Positions 17,319 through 24,424 of a stretch of 64,000 bases of DNA are shown in pieces. A model generated the notes under the pieces. It did not search any database. It was given only the letters and a program-made list of their open reading frames with translations, and was not told the DNA's origin. Origin of the DNA: Micromonospora tulbaghiae (lineage in GTDB: Bacteria; Actinomycetota; Actinomycetes; Mycobacteriales; Micromonosporaceae); assembly GCF_900091605.1 (NCBI RefSeq), contig NZ_FMCQ01000003.1, positions 58,485 to 122,484 of the forward strand, read 5' to 3'. Made by a program: the position numbers and the translations under genes. The first letter of the stretch is position 1. Each line of letters opens with the position of its first letter.

Positions 17319-18367
17319 GCCCTCGCCGCCGCATCCTGCTGGTCGGGGTGCTCGCCCTGCTCGCCGGGTTCTTCGTGCCCCGCATGGTCAAGTCACTGCT
17401 CGAACTGGTGTGGGGGCAGGCCCAGTGGTTCTGCGGCCTGGCCACGATCGGCGCGGTGTGCGAGCCGGGCCGTCCGTTCGTGCCGCTGCTGCCGCTGCTG
17501 ACCGAGTTGCTGGTGCTGGTGGCCGCCGGATTCGCGGTGTGGGGCGCGGCCCGCTGGTGCCTGCGCCCGGTGCACGACCTGGCCGCCCCGATGGCGAACC
17601 TGGGGCCGCAGAACCTCGGCTACCGGATCCGCCGTGGCGGCCGGGACGAGCTGGCCCGGCTCTCCCGCGCGATCGACGACATGCTGGACCGGGTCACCGC
17701 CGGATACGAGGGGCAGCGGCGGTTCGCCGCGAACGCCTCGCACGAACTGCGTACGCCGCTCGCGGTGCAGCGCACCCTGATCGAGGTCGGCATGGCCCAG
17801 TCACTCACCGGCGAGCAACTGGAACTGCTGACCGCGCAACTGCTCGCCACGAACGAACGCAACGAGCGGCTGATCGAAGGGCTGCTCGCGCTCAGCGAGA
17901 GCGACCAGGGCCTGCGGTCCTCCACCCCGCAACGCCTCGAACAGATCGTCACCGGCGTGCTGGCCGCGTACGCCGACCGGGCCGCCGAGGCCGGCGTGAC
18001 TGTGGAGAGCCGGCTGTCGCCCCGGATCGTGACCGGCGAGCGGGTGCTGCTGGAACGCCTGGTCACGAACCTGGTGGAGAACGGCATCAAGTACAACCGC
18101 GAGGGCGGCCGGCTCACCGTCACCGTCGGCGGTGACCCCGCGCTGACGGTCACCAACAGCGGGCAGAGCGTCCCCGCCGAGGCGGTCGACGGGCTGTTCG
18201 AGCCGTTCCGGCGCCTCGCCCGGGACCGGACCAACCAGGGCGGCGGCGCCGGGCTCGGCCTGGCCATCGCCCGCTCCATCACCCAGGCGCACGGCGGCGT
18301 CATCGCCGCCCGCCCGGGTGAGGACGGCGGCCTGCGGGTCGACGTCCACCTGCCCCCCGTGGGCTGA
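17315..18367 (+). CDS. Sensor histidine kinase (VanS-like)
   Basis: A 350-residue membrane kinase. TM1 is about residues 6-22 and TM2 about 65-82. Between them lies a short extracytoplasmic loop of some 40 residues with two cysteines (WFCGLATIGAVCEPG). Then come HAMP, the H-box NASHELRTPLAV with phospho-His 143, the N-box LVTNLVENGIKYN and the G-box GGGAGLGLAIARS. The short sensor loop matches the architecture of actinomycete VanS proteins. The inducer could be a glycopeptide or wall damage. It lies 116 bases upstream of the VanT-like gene on the same strand. Confidence 0.87.
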   Translation: MSPRRRILLVGVLALLAGFFVPRMVKSLLELVWGQAQWFCGLATIGAVCEPGRPFVPLLPLLTELLVLVAAGFAVWGAARWCLRPVHDLAAPMANLGPQNLGYRIRRGGRDELARLSRAIDDMLDRVTAGYEGQRRFAANASHELRTPLAVQRTLIEVGMAQSLTGEQLELLTAQLLATNERNERLIEGLLALSESDQGLRSSTPQRLEQIVTGVLAAYADRAAEAGVTVESRLSPRIVTGERVLLERLVTNLVENGIKYNREGGRLTVTVGGDPALTVTNSGQSVPAEAVDGLFEPFRRLARDRTNQGGGAGLGLAIARSITQAHGGVIAARPGEDGGLRVDVHLPPVG

Positions 18368-18390
18368 CATCTCACACACGACCTCCGGGA

Positions 18391-18403
18391 GCCGCGTCGC
18401 GGC
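18391..18403. promoter_or_regulatory. Palindrome GCCGCGTCGCGGC between kinase and VanT-like gene
   Basis: A perfect 6+1+6 palindrome, extendable by GGGA/TCCC, in the 116-base gap. It is either an operator or an attenuating hairpin that separates regulator and resistance-gene expression. Confidence 0.35.
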
Positions 18404-18483
18404 GTCCCGCGATGACACCTGCCCGAGAACGGGACCGGGGCGGCACCGCCGCCCGCCCCGAAGACGGCCGAGAGGAGACCGCA

Positions 18484-20583
18484 GTGCCGACCCGCACCGA
18501 GGGGAACGCGCCGCCCGACGGCCGGGTGGTCTGGGCCGACGTGGCCAAGGGCGCCTGCATCCTGCTCGTGGTGCTCTGGCACGTCGTCGTCAAGGACTAC
18601 CTGCGCATCGACTGGCGGGCCGGCCTGCCGGTGCCCGGTGCGTGGGGACTGCTCGGTGAGCAGTTGCTGCCGCTGCGGATGCCGTTGTTCTTCGCGATCT
18701 CCGGCGTCTTCGCGGCGAACGCGGTGGCCAGGCCGTGGCGGGTGTCCGGGCGGCCCCGGATCGCCCGGAACCTCTACCTCTACGCGGTCTGGCTGCTCAT
18801 CCACACCGCCCTGCTGGCGCTGGCGCCCGGTTTCCCGACCGACCGGGCCACCGGCCCCGGCGAGCTGCTGGCCCAGCTCACCGTGACGCCCTCGAACCTG
18901 TGGTACCTGTACGCGCTGGCGCTCTACTTCGTGCTCGCGAAAGCGCTGAACCGGGTGCACCCGGCGGTGCTGCTGACGGCCGCGGGCGCGCTGTCCGCGG
19001 TGGCGGCCACCGGGCTGCTGGACAGTCCCGGCAACCGGGGACAGGTCTACCAGAACCTGGTGTTCTTCCTGGCCGGTGTGCATTTGCGGCCGTACCTGGT
19101 TCGGTGGGCGGACGGCGCGAGCACCCGGCGGCTCGCCGGTGCCGGTGCCGCGTACGCGATCGGGCCGGCCGTCATGGCGTCCGCCGGTGCGCAGAGGTGG
19201 CCCGGCGTGTACCTGCTCGTCTCGGTGGTCGCGGTGGCGTTCGGGCTGACCGCCGCCGCCCGGCTGGCCCGGCACCGCCTGGCCGGTCCGGCACTGGCCC
19301 GGCTCGGCCGCCGCACGCTTCCCGTCTACGTGATCCACATGCCGGTGCTGGCGCTGCTGGACCGGCTGCTCGCCGCACCGGTGGCCGGGCTGGGCGGTCC
19401 GGCCCGGGCGCTGCTCCTGACCGTCTACCCGGTCCTGCTCACCGTGCTCGTGCTGGCACTGAGCCTCGCCGCGCACCGCGGCCTCACCGCGCTCGGCGCG
19501 CGCTGGCTGTTCGACCTGCCGCGCCGCCGCGCCCACCCGAATCCCGAAGGAGAGACCATGTCCCGAATCGACGCGCCGACGCCGCCGGACCGAACACATG
19601 TCGAGGAGGCCGCCCGCGTGCTGTCCGGCCGGGTGGTGCGTACCCCCGTGCTGCACAGCCCGGCGGTCGACCGCCTGGCCGGCGCCCGGCTCCTGCTCAA
19701 GGCGGAGAACCTCCAGGACGGCGGTTCGTACAAGATGCGCGGCGCGATGCTGGCGGTGGGCCGGCTCGCCGCCGCCGGGCACACCGGCGTGGTCGCGCAG
19801 AGCACCGGCAACCACGCGGTCGCGGTGGCGCTCGCCGCGCGCCGGCACGGTCTCGCCGCCACTGTCGTGCTGCCGGTGGACGCCGCGCCGGTCAAGGTGG
19901 ACCGGGCACGGGCGGCCGGGGCGCGGGTGGTGCGGGCCGGCACCACGGTCGAGGAGCGCCTCGCCGTCGCCCGGCGGATCGCCGAGGCGGAGGGCCACCC
20001 GCTCGTCGACGCGTACGACCACCCGGACGTGGTGGCCGGGCAGGGCAGCGCGAGCCTGGAACTGATCGAGGAGGCGGCGCGGCGCGGCACTCCGCTGGAC
20101 GCGCTCGTGGTGCCGGTGGGCGGGGGTGGCGGCATCGCCGGCGCCTGCCTGGCCGCGGCCGGAACCCCGATCGAGGTGTACGGCGTGGAGCCGGTCGGGT
20201 GCGACTCGCTGGCGCGCAGCCTGGCCGCCGGACGCCCCACGCCCGTCGCGCCGGCGCCGAGCCTGGCCGACGGGCTGCGTCCCGGCTGCGTCGGCGACCT
20301 GCCGTTCGCGGTGGCCCGGGACGCGGTGCGGGGGGTGGTCCGGGTCGACGACGACGCGATCGTCGAGGCGTTCCGGCTGCTCCTGCTGGAACTGAAGGTG
20401 CTCGTCGAGCCGTCCGGCGCGGCCGGGCTGGCCGGCGCGCTGCGGCTGGGCGAGGTCGCGCCCCGGCCCTCGGGTGGTGGGCGGCGAAAGACGGTCGGCG
20501 TGGTGCTGACCGGCGGAAACGTGGAAGCGGACCTGGTGGCCCGGCTGGCGGGCGACCGGATGACGGCGGGAGTGGCGGCATGA
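18484..20583 (+). CDS. VanT-like fusion: membrane acyltransferase_3 domain + fold-type II PLP (serine racemase/dehydratase family) domain
   Basis: One uninterrupted 699-residue frame. Residues 1-340 form an acyltransferase_3-type membrane domain with about ten helices (first GACILLVVLWHVVV, then MPLFFAISGVFAAN). Residues 359-699 are a complete PLP enzyme: lysine 417 in GSYKMRGA, QSTGNH, and the phosphate loop VPVGGGGGIAG. VanT of VanC/E/G-type resistance has a similar length and the same N-terminal domain, but its C-terminal racemase is of the alanine-racemase fold. GTG 18484 follows AGAGGAGA. An internal ATG (19558) behind GAAGGAG could also yield the free PLP domain. The ligase gene overlaps by ATGA. 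Serine racemisation is inferred; a dehydratase is the alternative. Confidence 0.85.
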   Translation: MPTRTEGNAPPDGRVVWADVAKGACILLVVLWHVVVKDYLRIDWRAGLPVPGAWGLLGEQLLPLRMPLFFAISGVFAANAVARPWRVSGRPRIARNLYLYAVWLLIHTALLALAPGFPTDRATGPGELLAQLTVTPSNLWYLYALALYFVLAKALNRVHPAVLLTAAGALSAVAATGLLDSPGNRGQVYQNLVFFLAGVHLRPYLVRWADGASTRRLAGAGAAYAIGPAVMASAGAQRWPGVYLLVSVVAVAFGLTAAARLARHRLAGPALARLGRRTLPVYVIHMPVLALLDRLLAAPVAGLGGPARALLLTVYPVLLTVLVLALSLAAHRGLTALGARWLFDLPRRRAHPNPEGETMSRIDAPTPPDRTHVEEAARVLSGRVVRTPVLHSPAVDRLAGARLLLKAENLQDGGSYKMRGAMLAVGRLAAAGHTGVVAQSTGNHAVAVALAARRHGLAATVVLPVDAAPVKVDRARAAGARVVRAGTTVEERLAVARRIAEAEGHPLVDAYDHPDVVAGQGSASLELIEEAARRGTPLDALVVPVGGGGGIAGACLAAAGTPIEVYGVEPVGCDSLARSLAAGRPTPVAPAPSLADGLRPGCVGDLPFAVARDAVRGVVRVDDDAIVEAFRLLLLELKVLVEPSGAAGLAGALRLGEVAPRPSGGGRRKTVGVVLTGGNVEADLVARLAGDRMTAGVAA
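19547..19560 (+). promoter_or_regulatory. Internal ribosome site at domain boundary of the VanT-like fusion
   Basis: GAAGGAGAGACC directly precedes ATG 19558, in frame with the upstream membrane domain and with no stop between. It could produce a separate 341-residue soluble PLP enzyme in addition to the fusion. Confidence 0.55.
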
Positions 20584-21713
20584 GGGCGACAGTGCGGATC
20601 GGTGTCCTGTTCGGAGGCCCGTCGGCGGAACACGAGGTCTCCTGCGCCTCGGCGCTCGGCGTGGCCCGCGCCCTGGCGGAGCAGGGGCACCGGGTGGTGG
20701 CGCTCGGCATCACCCGTACGGGCGGGATCCGGCTGCTGCCGGAGCCGGTGCTCGCGCAGCACCTCGGCACGGTGGCGGCCGGACGGGCGATCGACGACCG
20801 GCTGCCGGTCACCGGCGAAGCGGTGGAGCTGCGGCGTGGAACGGCCGCCGGCACTGTCGCGGTCAGCGCGGCCGACGCCCCGGCCACCGTGCACGCCGAG
20901 CTGGACGTGGTGTTCCCGGTGCTGCACGGCCCGTACGGCGAGGACGGCGTGGTGCAGGGGCTGCTGGAATCGCTCGGTGTGCCGTACGTCGGGTGCGGCA
21001 TCCTCGCCTCCGCCGTCGGCATGGACAAGGTGGCGATGAAGCGGGCGCTGCGTGCCGAGGGCGTGCCGACCACGCCGTACGTCTGGTTCGACGAGCCGAC
21101 CTGGCGGGCCGCGGACGACCCGGAGAAGCTGGTGGTCGGGTTGCGCGGGCCGCTGTTCGTCAAGCCGGCCCGAATGGGCTCCTCGATCGGCATCTCCCGG
21201 GTCGCCGACGGCGACGACCTGGTGGCGGCGGTGGAGGAGGCGTTCCGGCACGACCACGTGGTGCTCGTCGAGCAGGGCGTGACCGGCCGGGAGCTGGAGT
21301 GCGGCGTGCTCGGCGGCTGGCAGCCGGAGGCGTCGGCGGTCGGCGAGGTCCGGGTCGCGGGCGGCTGGTTCGACTACCGGCAGAAGTACTTCGGCGACGC
21401 CGACCCGATGATCGTCCCGGCGCCGCTGCCGGGCGAGGTCACCGAGCGGATCCGCGAGCTGTCGGTGCGGGCGTTCACCGCGATCGGCGGCTGGGGCCTG
21501 GCCCGGGTCGACTTCCTCTACGACGAGGTCACCGGGGACCTGTTCGTCAACGAGCTGAACACGCTGCCCGGCTTTACCGCGCACTCGATGTACCCGAAGG
21601 TGTGGGCCGAGTCGGGCGTCGCGTACCCCGAGGTGGTGGACCGGCTCGTCGCGCTCGCCTTCACCCGGCACGGGGCCCGGCCGTCCACCGCACACCCCGG
21701 GGGTACGGCGTGA
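20580..21713 (+). CDS. D-alanine:D-X ligase (Ddl/Van ligase family)
   Basis: A 377-residue ATP-grasp ligase. It opens VRIGVLFGGPSAEHEVSCAS. VFPVLHGPYGEDGVVQGLLE, PYVGCGILASAVGMDK and VNELNTLPGFTAHSMYP are the family signatures. The omega-loop segment FDYRQKYFGD retains the Lys-Tyr pair (K269-Y270) found in D-Ala:D-Ala and D-Ala:D-Ser ligases and replaced in the VanA/B D-lactate ligases. D-Ala or D-Ser is thus more likely than D-lactate. No VanH-type dehydrogenase gene is nearby, which agrees. It overlaps the VanT-like and VanX genes by 4 bases each. Final-residue specificity cannot be settled by eye. Confidence 0.88.
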   Translation: MRATVRIGVLFGGPSAEHEVSCASALGVARALAEQGHRVVALGITRTGGIRLLPEPVLAQHLGTVAAGRAIDDRLPVTGEAVELRRGTAAGTVAVSAADAPATVHAELDVVFPVLHGPYGEDGVVQGLLESLGVPYVGCGILASAVGMDKVAMKRALRAEGVPTTPYVWFDEPTWRAADDPEKLVVGLRGPLFVKPARMGSSIGISRVADGDDLVAAVEEAFRHDHVVLVEQGVTGRELECGVLGGWQPEASAVGEVRVAGGWFDYRQKYFGDADPMIVPAPLPGEVTERIRELSVRAFTAIGGWGLARVDFLYDEVTGDLFVNELNTLPGFTAHSMYPKVWAESGVAYPEVVDRLVALAFTRHGARPSTAHPGGTA

Positions 21714-22345
21714 TCCTGCTCTCCGACCCCCGGGTGGCAGCGGTGTCCAGCCGGGACGACGGTGAACCCCTGGTGGACCTGCGCGAGGTACCCGGGCTGC
21801 GGGTGGACGGGCGGGCCGCCGATCCCGCCGGGGCGTACGCCCGGGTGCGGCGCGGTGTCGCGGACCGGTTGCTGGCAGCGCAGCGCGCGCTGCCGGCCGG
21901 GCTGCGCCTGCTCGTGGTCGAGGGCTACCGGCCGTACCGGGCGCAGCTGGACATCTTCACCGGCTACCGGGACGAGCTGCGGCGGCGCCACCCGGACTGG
22001 CCGGCGGACCGGCTGCACCGGGAGACCACCAAGTTCGTCTCGCCGGTCGAGGTGGCCCCGCACAGCACCGGCGGAGCAGTCGACCTCACCCTCTGTGATG
22101 CCGACGGGGTGGAACTGGACATGGGTACCGCGCTCGACGCCACCCCGGAGGAGAGCGCCGACGCCTGCTTCACCGCCGCACGACACATTCCGGTCAGCGC
22201 GTGGCGCAACCGGAACGTGCTGGTGGCGGCGTTGAGCGGCGCGGGGATGGTGAACTACCCGACCGAGTGGTGGCACTGGTCCTACGGCGACAGGTACTGG
22301 GCGCTGATGACCGGGGTGTCACACACCCGCTACGGTCCGTTGTAG
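21710..22345 (+). CDS. vanX: D-Ala-D-Ala dipeptidase, VanX family
   Basis: A 211-residue zinc dipeptidase of family M15D. Zinc and catalytic residues are in register with VanX: R74 in VEGYRPYRAQ, H118 and D125 in APHSTGGAVDLTL, E186 and H189 in TEWWHW. The conserved LDMGTALDATPEESAD is also present. It would remove D-Ala-D-Ala so that only the alternative dipeptide is used for wall precursors. The start GTG 21710 overlaps the ligase stop. There is no signal peptide, as expected for the cytoplasmic enzyme. Its presence beside a Ddl-type ligase is the best evidence for a resistance role. Confidence 0.9.
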   Translation: MILLSDPRVAAVSSRDDGEPLVDLREVPGLRVDGRAADPAGAYARVRRGVADRLLAAQRALPAGLRLLVVEGYRPYRAQLDIFTGYRDELRRRHPDWPADRLHRETTKFVSPVEVAPHSTGGAVDLTLCDADGVELDMGTALDATPEESADACFTAARHIPVSAWRNRNVLVAALSGAGMVNYPTEWWHWSYGDRYWALMTGVSHTRYGPL

Positions 22346-22420
22346 TTCACGGGTCCGGGTGAACGGTCCGGCTCTCCCGTCCGTACCACGCGTCGAACGA
22401 CAGCGACGACGGGAGAGAAC

Positions 22421-23080
22421 GTGAGGGTGCAGCGTAAGCACGTGCTGGCGGCCACGGTGGCGGTGACCGCCACGGTGGCGGTCTCGGTGGGCACCGGACT
22501 GGGTTTCGCGGACACCGCGCCGGCCGCGCGGTCGGTCTGCGCCGGGTCGGTGACCTTCTCGGCCGAGGGCGGGCCACCGGCCGCGACCAGCGACCGGTTC
22601 CCGGTGGGCACCCGGTTGCGGGTGACGAACCTGGACAACCGCAAGGTGGCCACGGTGACCGTGACCGGGCCGTCCGGGAGCTGCGTGCTGCTGAACGCCG
22701 CCGCCATGGACCTGGTACGCGAGCCGGGCAAGAACGTCATCCGCCGCAACGTGGTGGAACGCCTCGACGGCGTCGACGCCCCGGCACCGGGCGCGCAGCC
22801 GGGTGAGACCCGCCCGGGCGCGGCGCAGCCGATCGGCGGCAGCGTCTGCTCCGGCGCGCTCACGTTCTTCGCCGAGGGCGGGGCGCCGGCCGCCACCAGC
22901 GGCCAGTTCCCGCTCGGCACCCGGTTGCGGGTGACGAACCTGGACAACGACAAGGCGGTGACGGTAACCGTCACCGGGCCGTCGGGCAGTTGCGTGCTGC
23001 TCAACACCGCCGCCATGGACGCGATCCGGGAACCCGGCAAGAACCTGGTCCGGCGCAACACCGTCGAGCTGATCCGCTGA
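22421..23080 (+). CDS. Secreted protein with two tandem RlpA-like double-psi beta-barrel repeats
   Basis: A 219-residue protein. A signal peptide (about 1-30, VLAATVAVTATVAVSVGTG) precedes two copies of one domain (about 40-115 and 142-219). Both contain FPxGTRLRVTNLDN and VTVTGPSGSCVLLN and lie between cysteines, as in the RlpA/expansin-type barrel. The usual RlpA WYGPGF and catalytic-type Asp segments are not evident, so wall binding is likelier than lytic activity. A 33-base stretch is identical between the copies (22607-22639 and 22916-22948), which indicates recent internal duplication. GTG 22421 follows GGGAGAG. It lies 75 bases after vanX and may belong to the same regulon. Confidence 0.75.
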   Translation: MRVQRKHVLAATVAVTATVAVSVGTGLGFADTAPAARSVCAGSVTFSAEGGPPAATSDRFPVGTRLRVTNLDNRKVATVTVTGPSGSCVLLNAAAMDLVREPGKNVIRRNVVERLDGVDAPAPGAQPGETRPGAAQPIGGSVCSGALTFFAEGGAPAATSGQFPLGTRLRVTNLDNDKAVTVTVTGPSGSCVLLNTAAMDAIREPGKNLVRRNTVELIR

Positions 23081-23090
23081 TCCTCCGGGC

Positions 23091-23137
23091 GGAACACCAT
23101 GGGCCGGTCCTGGGGGAGATCGGGCCCATGGTGTTCC
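23091..23137. terminator. Bidirectional hairpin terminator
   Basis: Perfect arms GGAACACCATGGGCC (23091-23105) and its complement (23123-23137) enclose a 17-base loop. It lies between the rightward RlpA-like gene and the leftward gabT gene, and there is no strong T-run. Confidence 0.7.
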
Positions 23138-23147
23138 ACGTCCGGGG

Positions 23148-24419
23148 TCAGCCGAAGGCGGCCGCCAGGATGTCCAGGCCCCGGCCCAGCTCGTCGTCCG
23201 AGATGACGAGCGGAGGCAGGAAGCGCAGCACATTGCCGTAGGTGCCGCAGGTCAGCGTGAGCAGCCCGGCCGCGTGGCAGGCCGCCGAGACCGCTGCCGT
23301 GGCGGCCGGGTCCGGGGTCAGCGTGCCGGGCTGCACGATCTCCACGGCGAGCATCGCGCCTCGGCCGCGTACCTCGGCCACGCGCGGGTCACCGGCGGCG
23401 ATCGCGCGCAGCCGCTCGCCCATCACCGCGCCGATCCGGCGCGCGGCGGCGGCGAGGTCCAGCTCCCGCATCGTCTCCATCGCGGCGAGCGCGGCGGCGC
23501 AGGCGATCGGGTTGCCGCCGTACGTGCCGCCGAGGCCGCCGACGTGCACCGCGTCCATCAGCTCCGCCCGGCCGGTCACCGCCGCCAGCGGCAACCCGCC
23601 CGCGATGCCCTTGGCCAGCGTGACCAGATCCGGCTCGACGCCCTCGTGCTCGCAGGCGAACCAGTCGCCGGTGCGGCAGAAACCGGTCTGGATCTCGTCG
23701 GCGACGAACACCACCCCCGCCGCCGTCGCCCACTCGCGCAGCGCCGGCAGGAACCCTTCGGCGGGTACGACGAAGCCGCCCTCGCCCTGGATCGGCTCGA
23801 TCAGCAGCGCGGCCACGTTCTCCGCGCCCACCTGCTTCTCGATCATCTCGATCGACCGGGCCGCCGCGGCGGCGCCGTCCAGCCCGCCGTCGCGCAGCGG
23901 GTACGACATCGGCACCCGGTAGACCTCACCGGCGAACGGCCCGAACCGGTGCTTGTACGGCATGTTCTTCGCGGTCAGCGCCATGGTCAGGTTGGTCCGG
24001 CCGTGGTACGCGTGGTCGAACACCACCACCGCGGGCCGCCCGGTCGCGTGCCGGGCGATCTTCACCGCGTTCTCCACCGCCTCGGCGCCGGAGTTGAACA
24101 ACGCCGAGCGCTTCTCGAAACCACCCGGGGTCAGCGCGTTGAGCTGCTCGCAGACCGCCACGTACGACTCGTACGGCGCGACCATGAAGCAGGTGTGGGT
24201 GAACCGTTCGACCTGCGCGCGTACCGCCTCGACCACGCGCGGCGCGGAGTTGCCCACGTTGGTGACGGCGATGCCGGCCGCGAAGTCGATCCACTCCCGG
24301 CCGTCCACGTCGGTGATCGTGCCGCCGCCCGCCCGGTCCACGTACGCGGGAATCGTGCTGCCGACGCCCCGCGCCACGGCCTCGACCCGGCGCTTGTGCA
24401 ACTCCTCGCTGGTGGCCAT
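23148..24419 (-). CDS. gabT: 4-aminobutyrate aminotransferase
   Basis: A 423-residue class III aminotransferase. Motifs are FNSGAEAVENAVKIAR, FDHAYHGRTNLTMALT, IEPIQGEGGFVVP, and the PLP lysine K270 in LAKGIAGGLPLAAV; GGTYGGNPIACAAALA is typical of GabT. It converts GABA plus 2-oxoglutarate to succinate semialdehyde and glutamate. It starts 5 bases after the aldehyde dehydrogenase gene on the same strand, so the pair would take aminobutyraldehyde to GABA and on to succinate semialdehyde. The start ATG 24419 has GAAGG about 10 bases upstream. Confidence 0.9.
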   Translation of the reverse strand: MATSEELHKRRVEAVARGVGSTIPAYVDRAGGGTITDVDGREWIDFAAGIAVTNVGNSAPRVVEAVRAQVERFTHTCFMVAPYESYVAVCEQLNALTPGGFEKRSALFNSGAEAVENAVKIARHATGRPAVVVFDHAYHGRTNLTMALTAKNMPYKHRFGPFAGEVYRVPMSYPLRDGGLDGAAAAARSIEMIEKQVGAENVAALLIEPIQGEGGFVVPAEGFLPALREWATAAGVVFVADEIQTGFCRTGDWFACEHEGVEPDLVTLAKGIAGGLPLAAVTGRAELMDAVHVGGLGGTYGGNPIACAAALAAMETMRELDLAAAARRIGAVMGERLRAIAAGDPRVAEVRGRGAMLAVEIVQPGTLTPDPAATAAVSAACHAAGLLTLTCGTYGNVLRFLPPLVISDDELGRGLDILAAAFG

Positions 24420-24424
24420 CGGGA

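Noticed and set aside
18412..18483. ATG 18412 as start of the VanT-like fusion
   Set aside because: It has no Shine-Dalgarno sequence and gives a low-complexity extension; GTG 18484 has AGAGGAGA at good spacing.
20580..21713. VanA/VanB-type D-Ala:D-Lac ligase
   Set aside because: There is no VanH lactate dehydrogenase gene and the omega loop keeps Lys-Tyr (RQKY), unlike D-lactate ligases.
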